The notes under the pieces are model-generated. The model had not been told where the DNA came from and did no database searches. It saw only the letters and a program-made list of their open reading frames with translations. 58,932 nucleotides of DNA from Lysobacterales bacterium (GTDB lineage Bacteria > Pseudomonadota > Gammaproteobacteria > Xanthomonadales > Wenzhouxiangellaceae). Position numbers and translations under genes: made by a program. Numbering within the stretch: the stretch's first letter is position 1; each line of letters begins with the position of its first letter. This document shows positions 16,749-24,176 of this stretch, piece by piece. The stretch covers positions 31,017-89,948 of the forward strand of contig PBLG01000002.1 in NCBI GenBank assembly GCA_002722315.1. The letters run 5' to 3'.

Positions 16749-17756
16749 ATGAATCCATCGCAAGCGCCATCACCGGTCGACGAAGCGCGGGAGCATTCGC
16801 GCACCGGTCTCGCCGCGCTTGTCAATCCGCTGAGCTTCCGAATGAGTCTGCACGACCGCGCGTCGGGAACCGCCGAGCTCATTACCCGGCACGGCGGAAG
16901 GGTTTTTCGCGTCGGGAACCTCGCCGAGATCGAGGCTGCGCTGGAACAGGCGGTCGACCAGCCGGTTGACCGCCTGGTTATTGCCGGCGGGGACGGCACC
17001 CTCCAGGCCGTGGTTTCCTGGCTGGCACGGCATATCCGGGACGACAGGGCGATGCCGCAGCTTGTTCTGCTTTGTGCCGGTCGCACGAACTATGTGGCCG
17101 AAGACATCGGTACGCAACGTCACCTCATGAAGACGCTGGAGACGATCCTGTCGACGCGTCCGTGCCAGCTGCACCCGATCGATCGTCCGACGCTGAGGCT
17201 TGTGCATCCATCGATCGGTGAGCAGCACGGTTTTTTCATGGCCGGGGCGATGGTCGACGAAGTCATCCGTCATGTTCATCGCTGGCAGGCCGAGCGCGAC
17301 AACTGGCTTCGCAGACGACATGCCGCATCCACCGTCGGCGTACTGTCGATCGGACTGCGCTGGGCGTTGCGACGCCACCGGTTCGAGCTGCCCAGGCTCC
17401 GGGTCGAGGCCGAAGGATTGGGCAGTCTCGACGACAACTGCCGTTTTCTGATGCTCAGCTCGCTGAATCACGACAGCAGCCTGGTCGACCCCTACGCCCG
17501 GCGCGGCGAGGGTCCGCTTCGCATCACGGCCATCCGGTCTGGCGCAAAACGGCTACCATGGCGACTGCCGAAGGTCGCGCGCGGTCGATTCAGCGCGGGA
17601 ATGACCCAAAGAAATGGCTATCTATCAGGTCGTTGCAGAAACATTGTGATAAACAACATCAGCTCCATCACGCTGGACGGCCAGGAGTTCGACCTGGACC
17701 GAGCCCATCCACTGGAGATCTCGTCCGGCCCCGTCTTCAGGTTTCTCCGCCCGTGA
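16749..17756 (+). CDS. diacylglycerol kinase-like lipid kinase
   Basis: A 335-residue lipid kinase of the DAGK catalytic (NAD kinase-like) fold. The nucleotide-binding motif GGDGTLQAVVSWLA occurs at about 80-93, and the N-terminal AALVNPLSFR matches the usual opening strand. The later half carries ITAIRSGAKRLPW and the C-terminal LDGQEFDLD typical of the family (where the consensus is DGE). It would phosphorylate diacylglycerol or a related lipid to give a phosphatidate. The ATG at 16749 follows the desaturase by 14 nt. The stop overlaps the next gene's GTG (GTGA). Confidence 0.85.
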   Translation: MNPSQAPSPVDEAREHSRTGLAALVNPLSFRMSLHDRASGTAELITRHGGRVFRVGNLAEIEAALEQAVDQPVDRLVIAGGDGTLQAVVSWLARHIRDDRAMPQLVLLCAGRTNYVAEDIGTQRHLMKTLETILSTRPCQLHPIDRPTLRLVHPSIGEQHGFFMAGAMVDEVIRHVHRWQAERDNWLRRRHAASTVGVLSIGLRWALRRHRFELPRLRVEAEGLGSLDDNCRFLMLSSLNHDSSLVDPYARRGEGPLRITAIRSGAKRLPWRLPKVARGRFSAGMTQRNGYLSGRCRNIVINNISSITLDGQEFDLDRAHPLEISSGPVFRFLRP

Positions 17757-18682
17757 ACCCGGTGCGCGAACACATGGCCCGGGATCTCGCCGAAGACGCG
17801 CCTGACGGCCTGGCACCACTGGTAGAACGCATCCGGGCGCGCTGCGGTCCCGCGCTTCGCGCTGTAGTGCTCTACGGGTCCACGCGCCGAAACGCCAATA
17901 TCCGCGACGGCCTGGTCGACCTGATGGCCATCGTCAGCGACTATCGATCGGTGCACGGCGCCGGCCTTGCCGCGCTGTTCAACCGGCTGCTGCCGCCAAA
18001 CGTCTATTACCTCGAGGCCGGCCCGCAGGAAGCACGCGTGCGGTGCAAGTACATCATCGTCTCCGAGGCCACCTTCGAGGCCCGCACTGCCGGCGGCCTC
18101 GACGGTTATTTCTGGGCCCGCTTCAGCCAGCCCTGCCGGCTGGTCTGGGCCGCCGACGCGCAGGCCGCGGATCGGGTGGCCGAAGCCCGGGCGAATGCCG
18201 CGGCGCATTTCGCACGTCAGTCGCTGGCACTGGGAAACGGCAGCCTCACCCCCGCGCGCTTCTGGGTGCGGGCGGTCTCGGCCACCTACGGCTGCGAACT
18301 TCGACCGGAACCGCCCGGCGCCGCCGATGCGCTGATCGGTCGTGACCCGGAATTCTGGACCGGGCTCAGCCGGACCCTGCTGCCGTCGCTGGCGGGTGTA
18401 TCGTCCGACGAAGACGGCAAGATACGCATCGAATTGCCGCGCGGTCGGCGAATCTCGGGAAAGACGCGCTGGGCGCTTCGTCGCGGCTGGAGCAAGCTGC
18501 TCAACGTGCTGCGACTGCTCAAGGCGGCCGGCACCTTCGCCAACGGGGTCGACTATCTCAGCTGGAAGATCGAGCGCCACAGCGGCATCAAGGTGGAAGT
18601 GACCGACCGCATGCGCCGGCATCCTCGCCTGGCCTCGTGGAAGCTGCTGTTCCGGATGTGGCGAAGCGGAGCGCTCGGATGA
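17753..18682 (+). CDS. nucleotidyltransferase-fold protein, possible Tam41-like CDP-DAG synthase
   Basis: A 310-residue protein starting at the GTG overlapping the DAG-kinase stop. The segment AVVLYGSTRRNANIRDGLVDLMAIVSDY (residues 38-64) has the GS-x(n)-D layout of a nucleotidyltransferase active site. The following pattern (LFNRLLPPNVYYLEAG, RCKYIIVSEATFE, then a helix with RFSQPCRLVWAAD) parallels the mitochondrial CDP-DAG synthase Tam41, which has a KYGVV strand and an AGRLQKPV-like helix at these places (comparison from memory). A phosphatidate-producing kinase directly upstream fits phosphatidate cytidylylation. No transmembrane helix is seen. The function is an inference; without it the protein is hypothetical. 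Confidence 0.6.
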   Translation: MNPVREHMARDLAEDAPDGLAPLVERIRARCGPALRAVVLYGSTRRNANIRDGLVDLMAIVSDYRSVHGAGLAALFNRLLPPNVYYLEAGPQEARVRCKYIIVSEATFEARTAGGLDGYFWARFSQPCRLVWAADAQAADRVAEARANAAAHFARQSLALGNGSLTPARFWVRAVSATYGCELRPEPPGAADALIGRDPEFWTGLSRTLLPSLAGVSSDEDGKIRIELPRGRRISGKTRWALRRGWSKLLNVLRLLKAAGTFANGVDYLSWKIERHSGIKVEVTDRMRRHPRLASWKLLFRMWRSGALG

Positions 18683-20436
18683 GCCGCGTCGAGACCGATT
18701 CGAGCATCGACCGCGGCACCTCCGACATGCTGGTCAGCCTGTTCCGCCGCTATCCGGCACGCAGCGCGGTCGTTCTCCTGGCGCTACTGATGGCCAGCCT
18801 TCTGGACGGCCTGGGCCTGTCGACACTGCTGTCGATGATTTCGCTGTCCAGCCAGCTCGGCGGCGACACCGACGCGGTTCTTTCCGACACCGAGGACCCG
18901 TCGCTGCCGGAACAGTTGATCAATGGCGCATTCGGCGCCGTCGGCATCGAACCCACCCTGCCCTGGCTTCTGGCGCTGGGAATCTTTCTCGTCCTCGGCA
19001 AGACGCTGGTGGTACTGCTGGCCAACCGCCAGGTCGGCTACGCGGTGGCCCAGGTCGCCACCGACCTGAGGCTGGACCTGGTGCGGGCCGTCGCCGCCAG
19101 CCGCTGGCGGTACTACCTGTCCAAGTCGGTCGGCAGCCTGGCCAACGCGATGGCGACCGAAGCCCAGCGCGCCTCGGAAGGCTACCTGCAGGGCGCCATC
19201 ATGTCGGCGCAGCTGATCACGGCTGTCGTATACACCGCGCTTGCGCTGATGATCTCCTGGAAAGTCACGCTGGGCGCGCTGCTGCTCGCCGCAATCGTTC
19301 TGGGCGGCCTGAACATACTGGTTCGCATCGCCGGAAAGGCGGGCCGCCGGCAGACCGGCCTGCTCAAGATGATCCTGTCGGTCATGACCGACCAGCTCGC
19401 CGCGATCAAGCCTTTGAAGGCCATGGCGCGCGAAGACCGCTTCGACACCCTGATCTCGGGGCAGACCGAGCAGTTGAACAAGTCACTTCGCAAGCAGGTG
19501 TTCTCCAAGGAGGCGATCAAGGCGCTGCAGGAAGCCATGCTGGTCATCCTGGCCGCGATCGGCCTGGTGATCATGCTGGCGGTGATGGCCATGACGCTTT
19601 CGGCGGCGATGGTGCTGATATTCCTGCTCGCGCGGGTGGTCACGCTGCTGTCCAAGGCCCAGCGCGCCTGGCAGCAGATGGCGATATCCGAAAGCGCGTT
19701 CTGGTCGTTGGCAGAGGCTATAGAAGAGGCCCGCGAAGAACGCGAACCGCCGCGCGGGGAACTCGAACCGCATCTTGAACATGGCATTCGCTTCGAGTCG
19801 GTCAGCTTCGCCCATCCCGATCACCCGGTGTTCGACAGCCAGTCGCTGGAGATCCCGGTCGGTCGGCTGACCGTGATCACCGGCCCGTCCGGCTCCGGGA
19901 AGACCACGTTGATCGATCTCGTCGCCGGCCTGCTGCGCCCGGACAGCGGACAGGTGCTTATCGACCAGGTCGACCTCAACAGGATCGACCACCGGCTCTG
20001 GCGCCGCAGCATCGGCTACGTGCCGCAGGAAGCGCTGCTGGTCAACGATTCGGTGTTCAACAACATCACCCTGGGCGCGCCCGAGCTGACCCGCCAGGAC
20101 GCCGAACGCGCCCTGCAGAAGGCCGACGCGCTGAGCTTCGTCGAACAGATGAACGGCGGCCTGGATGCAGCCGTGGGCGAGCGCGGCGGGCGTCTGTCCG
20201 GCGGACAGCGGCAGCGACTCGCGATCGCCCGCGCGCTGGTCCATCAGCCCCGGCTGCTGATCCTCGACGAGGCCACCAGCAATCTTGACCATGCCTCGGA
20301 ACAGGCCGTGCTGGCCACGATCGGTCACTTGAAGGGCGAGCTGACGATGCTCGCGGTGACCCACCAGCCCGGCATGCTGAAGCTGGCCGACCGGATCTAC
20401 CGGGTGTCCGACGGGCGGATCTCGATCGAGTCATGA
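18679..20436 (+). CDS. ABC exporter, fused permease-ATPase (MsbA-like)
   Basis: A 585-residue half-transporter with an N-terminal six-helix ABC exporter domain (about 20-320) and a C-terminal ATPase. Walker A is GPSGSGKTT, the signature LSGGQRQRLAIARAL, Walker B LLILDEATS, with the H-loop in AVTHQP. ATG 18679 overlaps the upstream stop (ATGA), and its own stop overlaps the acyltransferase start. By context it probably flips a lipid intermediate made by the operon across the inner membrane, as MsbA does for lipid A. The substrate is not deducible from sequence. Confidence 0.92.
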   Translation: MSRVETDSSIDRGTSDMLVSLFRRYPARSAVVLLALLMASLLDGLGLSTLLSMISLSSQLGGDTDAVLSDTEDPSLPEQLINGAFGAVGIEPTLPWLLALGIFLVLGKTLVVLLANRQVGYAVAQVATDLRLDLVRAVAASRWRYYLSKSVGSLANAMATEAQRASEGYLQGAIMSAQLITAVVYTALALMISWKVTLGALLLAAIVLGGLNILVRIAGKAGRRQTGLLKMILSVMTDQLAAIKPLKAMAREDRFDTLISGQTEQLNKSLRKQVFSKEAIKALQEAMLVILAAIGLVIMLAVMAMTLSAAMVLIFLLARVVTLLSKAQRAWQQMAISESAFWSLAEAIEEAREEREPPRGELEPHLEHGIRFESVSFAHPDHPVFDSQSLEIPVGRLTVITGPSGSGKTTLIDLVAGLLRPDSGQVLIDQVDLNRIDHRLWRRSIGYVPQEALLVNDSVFNNITLGAPELTRQDAERALQKADALSFVEQMNGGLDAAVGERGGRLSGGQRQRLAIARALVHQPRLLILDEATSNLDHASEQAVLATIGHLKGELTMLAVTHQPGMLKLADRIYRVSDGRISIES

Positions 20437-21329
20437 GCGCCCGCCCCCTCCGCCGTGCCCGGAGACGCGTCGCCAGCACCCTGGGCATCGCGCTCGGCGG
20501 GCTGGCCAGCCGCGGCGGTCCGGTCCGAATCAAGCGCATCGGCAGCCTGATCGGCCGAATGCACTATTGGCTGAGCTGGCCATTCAACCAACGGCTTCGG
20601 CGCGACATCGCCCGGGTACTCGGCATTTCCCGACGCGAAGCGGGCGTCGTACTCAGCCAGGCCTTTCGCGACAACGATCGCGCGGTGTTCGAGATCGTCA
20701 CCCTGGCGCACCCGGACTGCGACCCGCAGGCGCTCATCGATACCGTGCGGATCGAGAACATGGCGCGCCTTGAAGCCGCGGCCACCGACGGCCGCGGCGC
20801 CATCCTGCTGGGCATGCACATGGGCAACGGCATCCTGATGGCGGCAAGGCTGGCGCGAGCCGGATTTCCGATCCACGTGGTATTCCGCGACCCGAGGCGC
20901 CTGCCGCCCGGGCTGCTGGGCCGAAGCCTGGAACGGGCCGGCTGCGTGCCGGTCCCGCTGGACCGCGAAAATCCCACCCGCAGTTTCCGTCAGATGCTGA
21001 AGATTCTGGCTTCCGGCGGCATGCTTTACGTGCTCATGGACCAGGCCAACAAGGGCGAAGGCGCACCGCGGCGCTTCCTGGGGAAGTCCCTGCGCATGCC
21101 CAGCGGCATTCCCAGCCTGGCGGTGCGCACGGGCGCGCCGGTCTTCCCGGTTCACGCGGAGGCCGCCGCGCCCGAGTGGCGCTTTCGGGTGCACCCGCCG
21201 CTGATCGCCGACGACGCGGACGCGATGCTGGACGCAATGCTGGCCTCGATGCAGAGCCAGATCATGCGGCACCCGGAGCTGTGGGCCTGGCACCATAGGC
21301 GCTGGAAGCGCTATCATTTCGATACCTGA
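20433..21329 (+). CDS. LpxL/HtrB-like lysophospholipid acyltransferase
   Basis: A 298-residue lipid A-biosynthesis-type acyltransferase. The family landmarks are the HMGNG motif (His129), VVFRDPRR, DQANKGEGAPRRFLG and the C-terminal WAWHHRRWKR. Canonical LpxL enzymes have HX4(D/E); here the position after HMGNG is Ile134, so the acidic catalytic partner is missing at the expected place. No clear N-terminal membrane helix is present. It may act on a non-lipid-A acceptor or use a different acid. It is coupled to the ABC exporter by ATGA. Confidence 0.85.
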   Translation: MSARPLRRARRRVASTLGIALGGLASRGGPVRIKRIGSLIGRMHYWLSWPFNQRLRRDIARVLGISRREAGVVLSQAFRDNDRAVFEIVTLAHPDCDPQALIDTVRIENMARLEAAATDGRGAILLGMHMGNGILMAARLARAGFPIHVVFRDPRRLPPGLLGRSLERAGCVPVPLDRENPTRSFRQMLKILASGGMLYVLMDQANKGEGAPRRFLGKSLRMPSGIPSLAVRTGAPVFPVHAEAAAPEWRFRVHPPLIADDADAMLDAMLASMQSQIMRHPELWAWHHRRWKRYHFDT

Positions 21330-21350
21330 ACCCGACCAAGAAAAGACGCC

Positions 21351-23600
21351 ATGCCCCTGATCGCGCAAAGAATCGTCCGCGGCCTGACCCCGTTCATCGA
21401 TCCGATCATGACCCCGGCCACGCGCCAGCGGCCCGAGAAGATCATCCTGGGCGTGCGCCCGGGTCATCGCCCGAGCGACAAGCCGCCGGTGCGCATCTTT
21501 CTCGGTTCCGAGCGCCGTCAGTTCCGCGCCGAGCGCGTGTTCATCTGGTCGATCGAAAAACATCGCGACCCCAGCCGCATCTATGAAATCCACCTGCTCA
21601 AGGGGCTCAAGGGCTACGTCAGCGGCTTCTGGATCACCGGGTTCACGAATTACCGCTTCGCCATCCCGCATTTCTGCGATTACCGGGGCCGGGCGATCTA
21701 CAACGATGTCGACCAGGTCTGGCTGACCGACCCTGCCGAGCTGTTCGACCGCGACATGGATGACGCCGGCTTTCTTTCCATAAACGACCACGACACCTCG
21801 GTGATGCTGATCGATTGCCTGAAGATGTCCGGCGTATGGAACCGCGGTGCCGTGGTCAAGACGACCCGAAAGCGGATAGAGGCCCGCGCGCGCGCCGCCG
21901 GACTCTGGGGCGAAATGGAAGGCCGCTACAATGCGCGAGACAAGGAGTACGTGCCCGGTGAATCGGCCTGCGTCCACTTCACTACGCTGCATACCCAGCC
22001 GTGGCGACCATTCCCCGAGTGGTTCGTCTACCAGGACAATCCGACCGGCTCGCTGTGGTTCGACCTCGAACGCGAAGCCGACGAGGCCCATTTTCTGCCG
22101 GTTTCCGCGATGCGGCCTTCGGCGGGATGGCCCGACACCGCGCTGGCGCTTTCGGCCAGGCGCGACGGGCCCGAAATCACCGCGCTTCTGGCCGCCCGGC
22201 CGGACACCGCGCAGCAGGCGGCAGACCGCCAAATCGCGGGGCTGCTCGAGATCGTTCCCGATGCCGACCTGCCGTGGGTGCTGGACAGGCTGTTTTCGCT
22301 CAGCGACAGCATAGACATCGAACTGCACGAGCCGATCTGGATTCGCCGCGGCAAGCCGCGTCGCAGCCTGCATTTCTGGATCGAGCAGCTCCGCCTGGCC
22401 GAACGCCTCAATCCGGGCACGCGCTGGCGGCTTGTGCGCCGCGTCGGCGCCTCGACCCGGGTGATGCGCGGCGGCCCGCTGCCGGCCGGACCGATCGCGG
22501 TCCTGGCCGGTCCCGGGGCAAGGGTGCGCAGCAAGGCCGAGGCGGTCGGTGCCGAACTCGCGCGGGCGACCCGGCGTGAACTGGTGCGACTCGGCATGCC
22601 GACCGGGCGCATTGCCGCATTTTTCCGCACGTTGACGGGACGCAAGCTGATCGACCAGAACAATCCGCCGTCCGTCCTGGTGGCCTCCGGCACGCTTGCC
22701 ACGCGCGCCGCACGGCGGGCCGCCAAGCGCAGCGTGCAGCCGCCGGCCCTGGTGCTGATCGGCCGGCACGCCGGAACGGTACCCGAGCATGCCGGCGTGG
22801 CGGTCAGCATGAAACACCACGGTCTGCCACCGCATCCGAACAGGGTCACCAGCCTCCTGGGTTTCGGACACCGCGACGACTGGCAACCGGCCGTGGACAC
22901 GGGCCGCTGGCAGTCCTGGCTGCAGCGACCGCGCCGAACCGCGCTGATCATCGGCCGCAATCCTCGCGGCGACTGGCGCGTGCCCGAGCTCGAATCCCTG
23001 CTCGCCGACGCCCTTGAATGGGCTGCGCGACGCAATTCGCGGCTCCTGATCGTGACCACCCGTCATTCGGCCTCGGCCGGAGATTGGCTGAGCAAGCACG
23101 CCGGCGATGACGCGGACGTTTATTCGTGGCAGCGCGAGGACAACCAGAACCCCTACAGCCTGGCGCTGGAACACGCAGGGGCGCTGCTGATCGCGGGCGG
23201 TACGCCCGGCGTGTTCCAGGACGCCCTCGCCAGCCCCAGGCCCGTCTATCTGGTGCCGTGGCTGGCGCATGGCGGCGCCTGGAAGAAGTTTTCGGCCCGG
23301 GTCGCCGAGCGCGCCTTCCGCCCGAGTTACAACAAGCGCGGCAGCATACGCCCGCAGCAGGGATTGACCTACCTGTGCGCGCGGCTGGTCGAGCGCGGCT
23401 GGGTACTGCCGCCAAGGGGTCTGGCCGACTGGCAGGGCGAACTCGTCGAGCGCGGCCTGGCCGCATGGATCGGCTCCAGCGCCATTCCCTCCGGTCGCCA
23501 CAAGCACGAAATTGTAGACGTCGGTCGACAGATTCTCGCGCGGCTGGAGCCGCACGCCAGTGCCGATTCCGGAAACCGGTCGCGGAACGTGCGCGGCTGA
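21351..23600 (+). CDS. two-domain glycosyltransferase: GT-A-like domain fused to ELM1-like domain
   Basis: A 749-residue protein of two halves. Residues about 45-270 look like a GT-A (GT8/capsule type) glycosyltransferase: RIFLGSERRQFRAERVFIWSIEKH, then IYNDVDQVWLTDP carrying the DxD metal site at 119-121. Residues about 420-720 match the ELM1 (mitochondrial fission ELM1, DUF1022) GT-B-like family: RSKAEAVG, ALIIGRNPRGDWR, LLIVTTRHSASA, NPYSLALEHAGALLIAGGTPG and RPVYLVPW. ELM1 proteins in bacteria lie near LPS genes. The fusion suggests two consecutive sugar transfers, probably onto the lipid handled by the neighbouring acyltransferase and exporter. The exact sugars are unknown. Confidence 0.75.
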   Translation: MPLIAQRIVRGLTPFIDPIMTPATRQRPEKIILGVRPGHRPSDKPPVRIFLGSERRQFRAERVFIWSIEKHRDPSRIYEIHLLKGLKGYVSGFWITGFTNYRFAIPHFCDYRGRAIYNDVDQVWLTDPAELFDRDMDDAGFLSINDHDTSVMLIDCLKMSGVWNRGAVVKTTRKRIEARARAAGLWGEMEGRYNARDKEYVPGESACVHFTTLHTQPWRPFPEWFVYQDNPTGSLWFDLEREADEAHFLPVSAMRPSAGWPDTALALSARRDGPEITALLAARPDTAQQAADRQIAGLLEIVPDADLPWVLDRLFSLSDSIDIELHEPIWIRRGKPRRSLHFWIEQLRLAERLNPGTRWRLVRRVGASTRVMRGGPLPAGPIAVLAGPGARVRSKAEAVGAELARATRRELVRLGMPTGRIAAFFRTLTGRKLIDQNNPPSVLVASGTLATRAARRAAKRSVQPPALVLIGRHAGTVPEHAGVAVSMKHHGLPPHPNRVTSLLGFGHRDDWQPAVDTGRWQSWLQRPRRTALIIGRNPRGDWRVPELESLLADALEWAARRNSRLLIVTTRHSASAGDWLSKHAGDDADVYSWQREDNQNPYSLALEHAGALLIAGGTPGVFQDALASPRPVYLVPWLAHGGAWKKFSARVAERAFRPSYNKRGSIRPQQGLTYLCARLVERGWVLPPRGLADWQGELVERGLAAWIGSSAIPSGRHKHEIVDVGRQILARLEPHASADSGNRSRNVRG

Positions 23601-23634
23601 GAACCCCTGCGCGCCGGGACTGTCGAAATCATAT

Positions 23635-24138
23635 ATGACACGGCGGCCGAAACTTGATCTTGCAGGCGTGGCGCTCCTCGGCGCCGCGCTGCTCAACACG
23701 GCTGGGGCCCAGGTCTACCGCTGCGAAGAAGGCGATACGACGGTGTTTTCCGACATGCCGTGCTCCGAAAGCGCCGAGCTCCTGGAGATGCCGACCGGCA
23801 TCAGCGTGGTGGCCGCCGCCGACGACCTGGACGAGGTGGCCCGAAGCAACAAGGCCTTCATCGACCAGCGCCAGGAAAAGCTGGCGGCACGCCGCGAACG
23901 CGCTCGACTCGCGCGCCAGGCCGAACGGGACCGGCAACGGCGTGCGCCGGGGGAAGAAATCAGATACCGGACGATCATCGGCCCCTTTGGCGATTCGAGA
24001 TTCGGCGACGCGCGCCGCTCGCAGGCCGACCCGAGGATCGAAGCACAGCGCCAGCGGGCGTCGGACCGGGACGAACCCGAGCGCAGACGCACGCTGCTTT
24101 CACGATCAGGCGGAAACCAGCCGCGCATTCTCCGCTGA
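23635..24138 (+). CDS. exported DUF4124 protein
   Basis: A 167-residue secreted protein. The hydrophobic signal (LAGVALLGAALLNTAGA) is followed by a DUF4124 domain, AQVYRCEEGDTTVFSDMPC, with the usual cysteine pair. The C-terminal two thirds is charged, Arg/Glu-rich and probably helical or disordered. The ATG at 23635 was chosen because the signal peptide follows. It lies 34 nt after the ELM1 fusion gene on the same strand and is probably the last gene of that operon. DUF4124 is often found at the N terminus of periplasmic proteins; its ligand is unknown. Confidence 0.8.
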   Translation: MTRRPKLDLAGVALLGAALLNTAGAQVYRCEEGDTTVFSDMPCSESAELLEMPTGISVVAAADDLDEVARSNKAFIDQRQEKLAARRERARLARQAERDRQRRAPGEEIRYRTIIGPFGDSRFGDARRSQADPRIEAQRQRASDRDEPERRRTLLSRSGGNQPRILR

Positions 24139-24176
24139 TACGCCGAACCGCCAGAACCGAACTCTGAAAGCTCCGG

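Noticed and set aside
20397..23699. A very long open frame (about 1,100 codons) antisense to the exporter end, acyltransferase and GT/ELM1 genes
   Set aside because: It runs opposite to three recognisable genes. Its translation is rich in Arg, Gly, Ala and Pro with no motif, as expected from third-codon GC bias. No ribosome site was seen.
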